Shown: positions 35,572-45,134 of the stretch, piece after piece | Numbering within the stretch: the stretch's first letter is position 1 | How the letters are laid out: each line of letters starts with the position of its first letter | NCBI RefSeq assembly: GCF_026241335.1 | Contig: NZ_JAPHAV010000007.1 | Coordinates: forward strand, 1 to 64,000 | From: Ochrobactrum chromiisoli | Lineage (GTDB): Bacteria > Pseudomonadota > Alphaproteobacteria > Rhizobiales > Rhizobiaceae | DNA: 64,000 nucleotides | Direction: 5' to 3' | Translations under genes and position numbers: made by a program | Notes under the pieces: model-generated | The model's database searches: none | Told to the model about the DNA's origin: nothing | The model's input: only the letters and a program-made list of their open reading frames with translations

Positions 35572-36477
35572 TCAGAACACCCAGTTTCTCGCCTTCGAGA
35601 ACAAGAAATCGCGGAAGGCATGCAGCTTGGCCGAATTCTTCAACGCTTCCGGGTAACAAAAGAACGTATCGAAGGAAGGAATTTCCTCAAGCTCTGGCAG
35701 AAGCTGGACGAGACCCGATTCCTTATCGGCCATATAGTCAGGAAGAACCGCAATGCCGACCCCACGCTGCACAGCGCGACGGATCGACAAAAGATTATTG
35801 ACCTGCAAAACCGGAATACGTGAGCTACCATCCGTACGGCCGGCAATCTCAAGCCAGTTCAAGCCGGTCAGATAGCTTGGCGCAGGCTCACCGAATGTCA
35901 CCACGCGATGCTGGTCAATTTCCTCAATGGAATTCAATTTTCCATGCTTGGAAACATATCCTGCCGATGCATAGACATGCATGTGCACAGTAAACAGGCG
36001 ACGTTGAATGAGATCCGGCTGTTGCGGCTGACGCAGACGAATGGCGCAGTCCGCGTGACGCATGGTCAAATCCAGCTCCTCATTATCGAGGATAAGCTGC
36101 AACTGAATATCCGGATAAAGCTCAACGAATTCCTGAATGCGTTCGATCAGCCAGCCGGAGCCAAGACCAACCGTTGTGGTCACACGCAGGCGACCTGTTG
36201 GCTTTTCCTTGCTTTCGGCAAGCTTGGAGCGAACATTTTCGAGCTTCATCAGCACGTCATGTGCCGTCCGGTAGAGCGTTTCGCCCTGTTCCGTCAGAAT
36301 GAGTCCGCGCGCATGTCGATGAAACAGCGGAACGCCGACATCTTGCTCAAGTGCGCTCACCTGACGCGAAATAGCCGACTGCGACAGATGCAATGTCTGC
36401 GCGGCATGGGTAAAAGACCCTGCTTCCGCAGCAGCATGGAAGATGCGCAGTTTATCCCAGTCGAGCGGTGCGACCAC
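35572..36477 (-). CDS. vtlR: LysR-family regulator VtlR/LsrB
   Basis: 301 aa. N-terminal winged HTH (WDKLRIFHAAAEAGSFTHAAQ, LSQSAISRQVSALEQDVGV) and C-terminal effector domain. Sequence and position downstream of trxB match VtlR of Brucella and Agrobacterium and LsrB of Sinorhizobium. Those regulators control small-RNA and small-protein genes and virulence or symbiosis in their hosts. Its start lies 15 bases after the trxB stop, so it is probably cotranscribed with thioredoxin reductase. No effector-binding loss is visible. Confidence 0.88.
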   Translation of the reverse strand: MVAPLDWDKLRIFHAAAEAGSFTHAAQTLHLSQSAISRQVSALEQDVGVPLFHRHARGLILTEQGETLYRTAHDVLMKLENVRSKLAESKEKPTGRLRVTTTVGLGSGWLIERIQEFVELYPDIQLQLILDNEELDLTMRHADCAIRLRQPQQPDLIQRRLFTVHMHVYASAGYVSKHGKLNSIEEIDQHRVVTFGEPAPSYLTGLNWLEIAGRTDGSSRIPVLQVNNLLSIRRAVQRGVGIAVLPDYMADKESGLVQLLPELEEIPSFDTFFCYPEALKNSAKLHAFRDFLFSKARNWVF

Positions 36478-36492
36478 CTTCTCCCCCTCTCA

Positions 36493-37467
36493 TTACTCCG
36501 CAGCTTCGTGCAGCGGTTCCTGTGCAGCCAACCAGCGCTCTGCTTCCAGAGCAGCCATGCAGCCCATACCCGCAGCCGTGACTGCCTGCCGGTAAATATC
36601 GTCTGTGACGTCGCCAGCAGCAAAAATGCCAGCAACATCTGTGGCCGTTGAATCGGGTGCAGTCCAAAGATAACCGTTTGGCTTCTGCTTGAGTTTGCCT
36701 TCAAACAAAGAAACAGCCGGCGCGTGACCAATGGCGATGAAAACGCCATGCGCATCATGAACAGCCGTCTCCCCCGTAACAATATTCTTCAAGCGCACAC
36801 CGGTCACGGTTGCGCCCATCGGCGGCTTGGCTTCAGTGCCGACAATCTCATCGATGACACTGTTCCAGACCACTTTCACATTATCGCGTGACAGCAAACG
36901 ATCCTGCATGATCTTCTCAGCACGGAAACCTTCGCGGCGATGAACAACCGTCACGCTCTTGGCGATGTGCGAGAGATAAAGTGCTTCTTCGACAGCCGTA
37001 TTGCCGCCGCCAACAACCACAACATCCTTGCCGCGATAAAAGAACCCGTCACAGGTCGCGCAGGCTGAAACACCACCACCCATGAAGGTCTGTTCGCTTT
37101 CAAGGCCCAGCCACTTGGCCTGCGCACCTGTGGCAATGATTAGCGCATCACAGGTGTAAACTGTGCCAGAATCACCGATCAGACGAAACGGACGCGACGT
37201 GGTCTCAACTTCAGTGATGATGTCGTAAAGAATCTCGGCGCCAACATTCTGCGCCTGCGTTGCCATCTGGTCCATCATCCAGGGCCCCTGTACGGGTTCA
37301 GCATAGCCTGGATAGTTTTCCACATCGGTTGTGATCATCAACTGACCACCCTGCTGAAGACCAGTGATGATGATCGGCTTGAGCATCGCACGCGCTGCAT
37401 AGATTGCGGCAGTATAACCCGCCGGACCTGAGCCGATAATAATAACGGGCGCGTGACGCTGTGACAT
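36493..37467 (-). CDS. trxB: Thioredoxin reductase
   Basis: 324 aa. FAD-binding GSGPAGYTAAIYAARA at the N-terminus, the redox disulfide in SACATCDGFFYRG, the NADPH site VVVGGGNTAVEEA and the C-terminal GIFAAGDVTDDIYRQAVTAA. It reduces thioredoxin with NADPH. It heads a two-gene unit with vtlR on the minus strand and is divergent from trkH across a 320-base gap. Confidence 0.97.
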   Translation of the reverse strand: MSQRHAPVIIIGSGPAGYTAAIYAARAMLKPIIITGLQQGGQLMITTDVENYPGYAEPVQGPWMMDQMATQAQNVGAEILYDIITEVETTSRPFRLIGDSGTVYTCDALIIATGAQAKWLGLESEQTFMGGGVSACATCDGFFYRGKDVVVVGGGNTAVEEALYLSHIAKSVTVVHRREGFRAEKIMQDRLLSRDNVKVVWNSVIDEIVGTEAKPPMGATVTGVRLKNIVTGETAVHDAHGVFIAIGHAPAVSLFEGKLKQKPNGYLWTAPDSTATDVAGIFAAGDVTDDIYRQAVTAAGMGCMAALEAERWLAAQEPLHEAAE

Positions 37468-37787
37468 AAGGGTAGTTCTCCGGTCCCAAAAATCGATTTA
37501 ATTCGCGGACGTCAAGCTTGCGAGAATCGCTTTCGCACTCGATTTGGCTAGTGCCCTGACATTATGTCCAAGGTAGGTCCACCAACCCGCATTTGCAAGG
37601 TTGGCTGCATGTTTGCCGCCCTTCGCCCACAGCTTGTGACCTTTCGGAACAGCTATACGCCACACCCGCATTGCAGCGGGCAGTTTCCCGCGTTAAACAC
37701 GCAGAATAAATCACTGCTTTCAAAAAGCTGGAGCCTACCGCTATCTATAAGACAGTCGCCAATATCTGCGCGCGTTTCGGCCTCGTA
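37468..37787. other. trxB/trkH intergenic region
   Basis: 320 bases with promoters for trxB and trkH expected. It contains a CCCGC/GCGGG hairpin near 37667-37682. The open frame of trkH continues upstream through 37710 without a standard start codon (see the trkH entry). No other gene is seen. Confidence 0.35.
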
Positions 37788-39188
37788 ATGGCTGTGGCAA
37801 TGCTGCTACCAGCGGCCGTCGATCTGCGCGATGGCAGCGATGACTGGCTCGTTTTCGTGCGTTCTGCCGCAGCAACCGGCGCTTTGTCTGCCCTGATTCT
37901 GCTGGCCACGCACAATCACAACACCCGCTTCACACCGCGGCTTGGTTTTTTGCTGACCGTCTGCCTGTGGGTGACTGGCGGCTTCCTCGGTTCGATCCCG
38001 CTTTATTTCTCCCATCTGCCAATCAGCTATGCCACCGCTTTCTTTGAAGCGATGTCAGGCATCACATCAACCGGTGCCACTGCTCTGACAGGTCTTGATG
38101 ACATGCAGCGCGGCATCATTCTGTGGAGATCACTTCTTTGCTGGATCGGCGGTATCGGCTTTATCGGGCTTGCGCTTTTGCTGCTGCCATCGCTGCGTGC
38201 AGGAGGGCTTGCGCTTTTTCATATGGAGAATTCCGACAAATCGGAAAAAATTCTTCCACGCATGAACCAGATCGCTCTGGGCATCATCACAGCTTATCTA
38301 AGCCTGACAACCGCTTGTACAATCGCATATTTCGCAGCAGGCATGAGCATATTTGATGCTGTGAACCATAGCATGACGACGATCGCCACGGCTGGCTTTT
38401 CTACGCATGACAGCTCTTTCGGATTTTACCACGACAACCACCTGATATTGCTTATATCAACTGTGTTTATGGCCTTATCAGCGCTACCGTTTATTCTTTA
38501 CATTAAAGCTTTCATGCCACGTCGAACGGATTCGCTCATTGACCCCCAGGTGAAGTTGTTTCTGGCCATTGTTATTGGTTTCAGCTTTATTCTGGCAATT
38601 GTGCTGCGCCTTGGCTCGCATATTCCATTTGGAAGTGCTCTGATCACGGCATCTTTTAATTTTGTATCCGTCATTTCCACGACCGGCTTTACAACGGAAG
38701 ACTATTCGCTGTGGGGACCACCGGCAATCGGCATTTTCTTTCTTGCCTCGTTCCTTGGCGGCTGCGCTGGCTCCACTTCCGGCGGCATAAAAATGAATCG
38801 CCTGATCATTTTGTGGAGTCTGACGCAAGCGAACCTCGTGCGGCTGATCACGCCCCATGCGGTCATTAAAATCCGCTACGGTTCATCGGAAGTGTCCGGC
38901 GAGATCGCCCAGAACGTTCTGCTTTATCTGTTTCTTTATATCGCTTCTCTTGTCATCGGCGCCGTCTTGCTGGCGTCCCTCGGACTGGATTTTGTTTCCG
39001 CCTTCACCGGCGCGTTGACTGCCCTGTCAAATGTCGGGCCCGGTCTGGGCGATACAATCGGACCAGTGGGCAACTATTCCACCATTCACGATCCCGCGCT
39101 TTGGGTGCTTTCATTCCTGATGCTCGCGGGGCGTCTTGAGCTTGTCACCGTATTTATCCTGTTCACACGCACTTTCTGGATGCGCTAA
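37788..39188 (+). CDS. trkH: TrkH-family potassium uptake protein
   Basis: 466 aa from the ATG at 37788. Several membrane segments and the four pore-loop signatures are visible: FEAMSGITSTGATAL, MTTIATAGFSTHDSS, FVSVISTTGFTTEDYS and ALTALSNVGPGLGD. The family forms the channel-like subunit of the Trk potassium system with TrkA. The frame stays open upstream to 37710, and its residues (AICARFGLV-like) would complete the first membrane helix; the only candidate starts there are CTG at 37728 or ATC at 37743 after GGAG. The real start may therefore be non-standard. Confidence 0.9.
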   Translation: MAVAMLLPAAVDLRDGSDDWLVFVRSAAATGALSALILLATHNHNTRFTPRLGFLLTVCLWVTGGFLGSIPLYFSHLPISYATAFFEAMSGITSTGATALTGLDDMQRGIILWRSLLCWIGGIGFIGLALLLLPSLRAGGLALFHMENSDKSEKILPRMNQIALGIITAYLSLTTACTIAYFAAGMSIFDAVNHSMTTIATAGFSTHDSSFGFYHDNHLILLISTVFMALSALPFILYIKAFMPRRTDSLIDPQVKLFLAIVIGFSFILAIVLRLGSHIPFGSALITASFNFVSVISTTGFTTEDYSLWGPPAIGIFFLASFLGGCAGSTSGGIKMNRLIILWSLTQANLVRLITPHAVIKIRYGSSEVSGEIAQNVLLYLFLYIASLVIGAVLLASLGLDFVSAFTGALTALSNVGPGLGDTIGPVGNYSTIHDPALWVLSFLMLAGRLELVTVFILFTRTFWMR

Positions 39189-39313
39189 CAGCGTTTTAAG
39201 CAGTTTACATCCGGTCGTTTCTTTTGGTATGAGCAGGATTACATTGCGCTATAGCGGCGCTGAGTGTTTTATTATTACGCCTGAATGAAATTTCATTGCG
39301 CGCGGAGTTTTAT

Positions 39314-39784
39314 ATGCCGATCAAGGCCGATCTGGACGAAATCGATTGGAAAATCCTTCGGGAGCTCCAGAATAACGGGCGCATCACCAATGTCGAACTC
39401 GCTGAGCGGGTTGGAATTTCGGCCCCTCCCTGCCTGCGCCGCGTCCGCAAACTTGAGGAAAGCGGTGTCATTCGTGGTTACCGCGCCATCCTTAACGGCA
39501 ATGCACTCGGTCAGGATCTCGTCGCTTTCTGTTCGGTGGGCCTGCACCGTCAGGCGGATGCCGATTTAAAAGCCTTTGCAGAGAAAACCAAGCAGTGGCC
39601 GCTGGTACGCCGCGCGTGGATGGTGTCGGGTGAATCCGACTTTTTGCTGCATTGCGTTGCGCGCGACCTTAACACGTTCCAGACCTTCGTCATCGAAGAG
39701 CTGACGGCTGCGCCCAATGTGGATTCGGTCCGCACAGCCTTGACCATTCGTCCGGTTAAGGACGAGCCACTGATGATTCTCTAA
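39314..39784 (+). CDS. Lrp/AsnC-family transcriptional regulator
   Basis: 156 aa from the ATG at 39314, with GGAG 6 bases upstream. N-terminal HTH: DEIDWKILRELQNNGRITN and ELAERVGISAPPCLRRVRKLE. C-terminal RAM ligand-binding domain: AWMVSGESDFLLHCVARDL. Proteins of this type sense amino acids and form octamers. It stands alone between trkH and the convergent lpcC gene, so no target can be read from context. Confidence 0.92.
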   Translation: MPIKADLDEIDWKILRELQNNGRITNVELAERVGISAPPCLRRVRKLEESGVIRGYRAILNGNALGQDLVAFCSVGLHRQADADLKAFAEKTKQWPLVRRAWMVSGESDFLLHCVARDLNTFQTFVIEELTAAPNVDSVRTALTIRPVKDEPLMIL

Positions 39785-39786
39785 AT

Positions 39787-40848
39787 CTATTTGGCGTTAA
39801 AGACCCGCTCGTAAACCGCGCTGATTGCTTGCGCTTCTTTTTCGAGCGGAAACGCTTCACGCACGTGGGCCAGCGCGTTTTCGCCATCGCGTTGAGCCAC
39901 AGCCGGATCGGCAAGATAAGGTTCAATAGCATTGCGCAAAGCATTGCCGTCACCCGCCGCAACAAAACTGCCCGTACCTTCCACGATCATTTCGGCATAG
40001 GCACCGGCATCGCTTGCAACGACAGCCGTTTGTGAAGCCATGGCTTCCAGCGGCGTGAGGCCAAAACCTTCGTTGCGCGATGGTGCCACATAAAGTGTAA
40101 GCCGCCGATACCAGATGCGCACATCCGGCACCTCACCAAGAATGCGGATGCGATCCTGCAAACCAGCAGCCGTAATACGCGCTTTCAAATCATCTTCGAA
40201 TGCCTGATGTTCAGTCGTCGTGCGCCCGGTAATGATTGCCGTCCAGTCAGGATATTTTGGCAACAGCGCAATCATCGCATCAACGAACAAATCCGTGCCT
40301 TTTGAATGACGCACCCGGCCAAAACAGCCAACTGCATATTTACCCGGCAGCCCCGATGCGCTGAACTGGTCATCATCGCCGAGCGGCGGATGAAACCGTT
40401 TAAGATCAACGCCATGCATGATCACATCATGCGGCACTTCGAGAAAACGTCCCGAACGACCACTGGTCGCAATCACCGCATTCATGCGGCGAATCAACCA
40501 TTTGGTGAAAGCTTTGTGATGTCGCTGTGCAGCAGACGTAAACACCAGCCTGAGCTTCATGCGCAGCACATCGCGCATGAAGATGCCTGCCAGCATTTCG
40601 ATATTGCGACGTGCGTGCCAGATACGGAAACGTCGCCTCGCAGGCCTTTTCCAAAAGGAGAAAAGCGCTGACCAGCCTAAATGCGGCAGGCTGTCAGGCA
40701 GTCCCGGCCCCATTGTCGCAATGCCCAATCCCTTCGCGCGCTGCAAAGGGATAAGTTGCACGATGGTTGAGGTCACGCCCGAAAGGCGACGCTTGAAATT
40801 AGGCGCAACGACCTCAACCTGATCAACGGGAACCGTTACCTCAGACAT
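39787..40848 (-). CDS. lpcC: GT4 glycosyltransferase, probable LpcC-type LPS core mannosyltransferase
   Basis: 353 aa from the ATG at 40848, which overlaps the greA stop (TGATG). A GT-B fold: acceptor domain with AIATSGRSGRFLEVPHDVIMHGVD, donor domain with GCFGRVRHSKGTDLFVDAMI and the nucleotide-sugar motif APSRNEGFGLTPLEAMASQTAVVAS (given here in outline) containing the E-x7-E pair. Overall it resembles rhizobial LpcC, which adds mannose to the LPS core. The exact sugar is an inference. Confidence 0.8.
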   Translation of the reverse strand: MSEVTVPVDQVEVVAPNFKRRLSGVTSTIVQLIPLQRAKGLGIATMGPGLPDSLPHLGWSALFSFWKRPARRRFRIWHARRNIEMLAGIFMRDVLRMKLRLVFTSAAQRHHKAFTKWLIRRMNAVIATSGRSGRFLEVPHDVIMHGVDLKRFHPPLGDDDQFSASGLPGKYAVGCFGRVRHSKGTDLFVDAMIALLPKYPDWTAIITGRTTTEHQAFEDDLKARITAAGLQDRIRILGEVPDVRIWYRRLTLYVAPSRNEGFGLTPLEAMASQTAVVASDAGAYAEMIVEGTGSFVAAGDGNALRNAIEPYLADPAVAQRDGENALAHVREAFPLEKEAQAISAVYERVFNAK

Positions 40849-41321
40849 CAAACAAACTTGAAACTGATGATCTCGTAAGAACGCGAGCCGCCCGGTGCAT
40901 TGACTTCAATCGTGTCACCTTCACCCTTGCCGATCAGCGCGCGCGCGATTGGCGAGGAAATCGAAATACGGCCTTCCTTGACGTTGGCTTCCTGATCGCC
41001 AACGATCTGATAGACCTTCTCTTCTTCGGTGTCTTCATCGATCAGCGTGATGGTTGCGCCAAACTTGATTTTATCGCCGGAAAGCTTGGTAACGTCGATC
41101 ACTTCGGCGCGACCAACCAGATCTTCAAGCTCGTTGATACGGCCTTCATTCAGGCTTTGGGCTTCTTTTGCAGCGTGATACTCAGCATTTTCAGAAAGAT
41201 CGCCATGCGCGCGCGCTTCAGCAATCGCCTCAATGATCCGAGGGCGCTCAACTTGCTGACGCGTGCGCAGTTCTTCCTTGAGGTTTTCGAAACCGCGAGG
41301 GGTCATCGGGAACTTTTCCAT
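40848..41321 (-). CDS. greA: Transcription elongation factor GreA
   Basis: 157 aa from the ATG at 41321 ([14 protein letters not shown]). The N-terminal coiled coil carries the acidic tip [18 protein letters not shown] that enters the polymerase channel. The C-terminal FKBP-like domain ends with [19 protein letters not shown]. It rescues backtracked RNA polymerase by stimulating transcript cleavage. Its stop overlaps the lpcC start, so the two genes are translationally coupled. Confidence 0.97.
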   Translation of the reverse strand: MEKFPMTPRGFENLKEELRTRQQVERPRIIEAIAEARAHGDLSENAEYHAAKEAQSLNEGRINELEDLVGRAEVIDVTKLSGDKIKFGATITLIDEDTEEEKVYQIVGDQEANVKEGRISISSPIARALIGKGEGDTIEVNAPGGSRSYEIISFKFV

Positions 41322-41464
41322 ACCCAGTCCAGTCCTTTCCATCGCCCGTCGCACTCCCCTCCGGGATTAAATGCGACGGCAGTTTGATTGCCCGCCTGAT
41401 CTTGCCTCACACATTGAAGCAAAATCACCGTCCGAAAGGTAAAAATACCCGCCGGCACACAAAA

Positions 41465-41500
41465 GAAAACGGTCCCCGAAGCACAGGCTTCGGAACCGTT
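41465..41500 (-). terminator. Terminator after the DUF1176 gene
   Basis: A long stem, AACGGT-CC-CCGAAGC / GCTTCGG-A-ACCGTT with an ACAG loop, followed on the minus strand by TTTCTTTT. It ends the transcript of the gene at 41589-42638. The remaining 41322-41588 region shows nothing else. Confidence 0.8.
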
Positions 41501-41588
41501 CAAAGTGATGTTGATGAAACTATAGCATTTTCACAAATCATTTCACGAACAAAAATTTTAGCCTGTTAATTGTGCGGGAAACATTGCG

Positions 41589-42638
41589 CTATTTTACAGA
41601 AATCGGCCAGCTTGCAGGCCACTTTTCAGGCCCACCCGCATAATTGCCGTCACAATCACCTTTCGACCGCTCTTCAACAAGCACAAAGCGCACCTTGCCT
41701 TCGCCATCATCGGTGGCTTTCCAGACATCATAGGTTCCGCAATCACCCAAGCCCCTGCCCTTGAAAAACGCGGTCACTGTCTTGCTTGCCTGCGACCAGT
41801 CGATATTCCATGCCTGATCGACCGTGCTTGGACCATCATCCGAAATGGTTGGCAACGCGATTGGAACCACCTGATTCTCATACTGGCTATAGAAGACATA
41901 AGGCTGATTATAAGCTCCCGGCGAGCCGCATGGCATTGCAATCATGCTCAACCCATCACCGATCTTCGCTTTAAAACCGCCACCTGTGTCAAAGGATGAC
42001 CCGCCAGACGTGCCACATACACCTTTTTCATCGGTAAAATCTGGCCGGATTTTCTTTGGCAACTGTTCGGGAGTTGTGATCAGCGAGACATCGGGCGCAG
42101 GCGGCGCAGGCTTTTTGCCTTTGGCCTGCAAGGCCGCGACTGTGCCATTTCGCGCCTGCTGCTCATCAAGATAAATAAGACCACCGACAAAACCGGACAG
42201 CGAATAGCTGTAAGTCTTATTTCCAAGTTGCAGCGTCAATTTCTGCCCCGCCTTCATGGCATCCATCAGCTTGGCAACATCCGCCGCATTATCATAATCG
42301 AACTGATCATCATTGGGCTTGAGTGCGGAAACAGCGGCGGAGAGAGCTGGCTTGCCATCAACCGCAATGACGAATTGCCCGGAGGCAGGCTTCGAATCAA
42401 GATTGGACAAGCGTAACAAGGGCTGCGCGCCGACTGCACTGCTGCGATACAGATTGAACGAGGGGGCACCTTGCGTTGTACTGTTAAGCGTAAGCGTGCA
42501 ATTGGACGCATAATCACACAGAACCCAGCTATCGCGAATCTGTTTGAAAGCGGCCGAGGCTGAACCGGGATTTGCAAAAACGAGAGCCAGTGCAGCGCCT
42601 GTAAGAACTGACCTATGATTAAATAGACAAGAAAACAT
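41589..42638 (-). CDS. DUF1176-family secreted protein
   Basis: 349 aa from the ATG at 42638, with GGAAGGG upstream. A signal peptide (VLTGAALALVFANPGSASA) is followed by the DUF1176 opening AFKQIRDSWVLCDYASNCT. Paired cysteines are spread through the protein (CDYASNC, GVCGTSG, GDCGTYD, KGDCDGN), fitting a periplasmic, disulfide-bonded protein. The family has no assigned function. It is transcribed away from the EamA gene. Confidence 0.85.
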   Translation of the reverse strand: MFSCLFNHRSVLTGAALALVFANPGSASAAFKQIRDSWVLCDYASNCTLTLNSTTQGAPSFNLYRSSAVGAQPLLRLSNLDSKPASGQFVIAVDGKPALSAAVSALKPNDDQFDYDNAADVAKLMDAMKAGQKLTLQLGNKTYSYSLSGFVGGLIYLDEQQARNGTVAALQAKGKKPAPPAPDVSLITTPEQLPKKIRPDFTDEKGVCGTSGGSSFDTGGGFKAKIGDGLSMIAMPCGSPGAYNQPYVFYSQYENQVVPIALPTISDDGPSTVDQAWNIDWSQASKTVTAFFKGRGLGDCGTYDVWKATDDGEGKVRFVLVEERSKGDCDGNYAGGPEKWPASWPISVK

Positions 42639-42779
42639 GCTGCCCTTCCGAAAAAGCTTTGCCACACTCGCAACAAGAGGAAATCCCTTGCCGCAGCGTC
42701 AGGCTAATGCCTATAGCATATCCACGAAGGGATGATGAGCCAAGCTGTCATCCTTGTTTCTTATAGACATGAGGCACTG

Positions 42780-43682
42780 ATGACACGCGTACAGGCTAAT
42801 ATGCTCCTTCTTCTGGCGGGCGTCATCTGGGGCATGGGCTTTGTCGCGCAATCAACTGCCATGGCAAGCATCGGCCCGTTTCTGTTTATCGGTGTTCGTT
42901 CTGCCATTGCCGCATTGTCGGTTTTGCCATGGTCGATTGCTGAAGGCAGGCGCTCGCCGCATAAGCTTGATCGTTCGAATTATCTTTATTTCATGCTTGT
43001 TGGCGCAACGCTCTTTACTGGTCTTGTGCTCCAGCAAATCGGCCTGATTACCACCTCTGTCACCAATGCCGGTTTTCTGACCGGGCTGTATGTCGTGATG
43101 GTGCCGGTGCTCGGCGTCATCATTTTCAGAAATTGGCCGCATCCCATTGTCTGGCCAAGCGCGGTGGCATGTCTTGCAGGTATTTTTCTGCTTTCCGGCG
43201 GGCAGCTAAGCGCCCTCAAACACGGAGATTGGCTCATCATCATCGGCGCGATATTCTGGGCGATGCAGGTTCTGCTGATCAGCCGGGCCAATCGTTCCGG
43301 GCGCCCCATCACGCTAAGCTGCGTTCAGTTTGCCACTGCGGCCGCCGCTGGCCTTCTGATTGCCGTTGCTATCGAAGACATCAACTGGAATGCCATCGCC
43401 CTGACATGGAAAGAACTGCTGTTTACCGGCGTCTTCTCATCTGGCGTCGCATTCACGCTGCAAGCCATCGGCCAGCGCTACACGACGTCAGCGCAGGCTG
43501 CGATTTTCCTGTCTTCCGAAGCAATCTTTGCAGCAATGTTCGGCGCAATCTTCCTCGGGGACCGGCTGACCTTCATCGGCTTCATCGGCTGCGGCCTGCT
43601 ATTTACCGCAATGCTGGCGGTGGAACTGGTCCCGATGTTCTGGAAGCGCAAAACGGAACCAGCTCTGAGCGCAGCAGAGTAA
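42780..43682 (+). CDS. EamA/DMT-superfamily transporter
   Basis: 300 aa from the ATG at 42780 (MTRVQANMLLLLAG), preceded by GAGG. Ten hydrophobic segments in two EamA repeats: ANMLLLLAGVIWGMGFVAQ begins the first, and WLIIIGAIFWAMQVLLISRA the second. Members export metabolites or amino acids. The substrate is unknown. The gene is convergent with the DUF486 gene, whose stop is adjacent (43683). Confidence 0.88.
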   Translation: MTRVQANMLLLLAGVIWGMGFVAQSTAMASIGPFLFIGVRSAIAALSVLPWSIAEGRRSPHKLDRSNYLYFMLVGATLFTGLVLQQIGLITTSVTNAGFLTGLYVVMVPVLGVIIFRNWPHPIVWPSAVACLAGIFLLSGGQLSALKHGDWLIIIGAIFWAMQVLLISRANRSGRPITLSCVQFATAAAAGLLIAVAIEDINWNAIALTWKELLFTGVFSSGVAFTLQAIGQRYTTSAQAAIFLSSEAIFAAMFGAIFLGDRLTFIGFIGCGLLFTAMLAVELVPMFWKRKTEPALSAAE

Positions 43683-44033
43683 TCAACCCCGGAAGATGAG
43701 GGCCGCACCACCGGCAATCAGCGCAAAGCCAAGCAGGTGATTCAAGGTGAAGGCTTCTTTGAGATAAAAGACCGAGAACAAGCTGAAGATCACCAGCGTG
43801 ATGACTTCCTGCATCGTTTTAAGCTGTGCGGTCGAATACACTTCATGCCCGATGCGATTTGCAGGCACAGCCATACAATATTCAATCAGCGCGATACCCC
43901 AGCTGATAAGAATGACCGTTACGAGCGGCGTGCTGGTAAATTTCAGATGCCCGTACCAGGCAAAAGTCATGAAAATATTGGAGCCAATCAGAAGCAGAAT
44001 CGGCAGAACGCTTGGTGACATGAGTGCTGACAT
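43683..44033 (-). CDS. DUF486-family small membrane protein
   Basis: 116 aa with four hydrophobic segments: VLPILLLIGSNIFMTFAWYG, LVTVILISWGIALIEYCMA, VITLVIFSLFSVFYLKEAF and a C-terminal LLGFALIAGGAALIF. The pattern FMTFAWYGHLKF and PANRIGH is diagnostic of DUF486, a DMT-like half-size membrane family of unknown role. The ATG at 44033 or the one at 44021 may start it. Confidence 0.85.
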   Translation of the reverse strand: MSALMSPSVLPILLLIGSNIFMTFAWYGHLKFTSTPLVTVILISWGIALIEYCMAVPANRIGHEVYSTAQLKTMQEVITLVIFSLFSVFYLKEAFTLNHLLGFALIAGGAALIFRG

Positions 44034-44240
44034 GAAAAAACTTTGGGGACCGGAAGGACACTGTCGCGGCTTGGCCCGAAACCGCAAGATACTGTTAGCA
44101 GAGTGTTATAGAGATTTCGCCAATCTTATGACCATGAGACGCCTGATTATCGCCACAGCCCTTAACAGAAGCGCTGACTGTTCGTTTACGCTTATGGTCT
44201 AATATGTGTTGGAGCCAGTTCCAAACTGAAAGGCATGGAC

Positions 44241-45116
44241 ATGAGTTTTGCGTTGTCCAACCGCTTTCGTCGCTATGCACGCCCGGCAAGCTTTATATTG
44301 CTGGTGCTTATGGCTGGCTGTTCCGGTGATCGTCCTCCCCGCCCGCAGGCTGACATTGGCAGCGCCGATATCATTGTGCCGCCTGCCCCGGTTCCTTCCG
44401 CCCAAAGCCCGCGCGAAGCACGCGTCGTCGGACTTGCCGAAGAAATCGAAACCAATGCCAACGAGATGACGACCCATAGCCAGCCACACTATGCTGGCGA
44501 TTATGGCTTTGCTTCGCCTATCCAGAACCCGGTCAGTACGGCTGAAAACATGTACACCCTGTCAAATTCAGAAGCCGCCTGCCGCACCCGGCTCAAGCGG
44601 CTTGGTGTCGTCTTCACTGAAAAGTCGCCCATCAATCAAGGCGGCACATGTCGCATCGACAACCCGATTGAAGTCAGCGGCTTCAACAGCGGTTCCATCG
44701 CCTTCAAACCCGCAGCCACGCTCAATTGTCAAGTCACCGAAGCCTTTGCACGCTGGATCAAAGGCGACCTGCAACCTTCGTCCCGCCTGCGTTACCTCTC
44801 CGGCATTAATACCATTCACAACGCGGGCGGCTATTCCTGCCGTACCATGAACCACCGTCGCGGCGCCAAAATGTCGGAACATTCCCGCGGCAACGCCATC
44901 GACGTCACGAAAATTGTTCTCAACAATGGCAAAAGCATAGCCGTGCGCAAACCCGGCTTCTTCTCCTTTAGGGAGAAAGGTCTGCTCAACAGCGTTCGCT
45001 CCGATGCCTGCAATTATTTCACCACGGTTTTAGGCCCCGGTTATAACCGCGAACACGCCGACCACTTCCACTTCGACCTCATGCAGCGCCGAAGTGGATA
45101 TCGCGCCTGCAAATAG
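44241..45116 (+). CDS. Extensin-like lipoprotein
   Basis: 291 aa. The ATG at 44241 is preferred over 44235 because AAAGG then has a 7-base spacing. A lipobox (LMAGC, Cys27) predicts an outer-membrane or periplasmic lipoprotein. A Pro-rich linker follows. The C-terminal extensin-like domain (residues about 110-290) has paired cysteines and the metal-type motifs MSEHSRGNAIDV and REHADHFHFD, resembling M15-type peptidoglycan peptidases. A cell-wall role is therefore inferred. Confidence 0.88.
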   Translation: MSFALSNRFRRYARPASFILLVLMAGCSGDRPPRPQADIGSADIIVPPAPVPSAQSPREARVVGLAEEIETNANEMTTHSQPHYAGDYGFASPIQNPVSTAENMYTLSNSEAACRTRLKRLGVVFTEKSPINQGGTCRIDNPIEVSGFNSGSIAFKPAATLNCQVTEAFARWIKGDLQPSSRLRYLSGINTIHNAGGYSCRTMNHRRGAKMSEHSRGNAIDVTKIVLNNGKSIAVRKPGFFSFREKGLLNSVRSDACNYFTTVLGPGYNREHADHFHFDLMQRRSGYRACK

Positions 45117-45134
45117 CAACAGGCCCTGTTGGTG

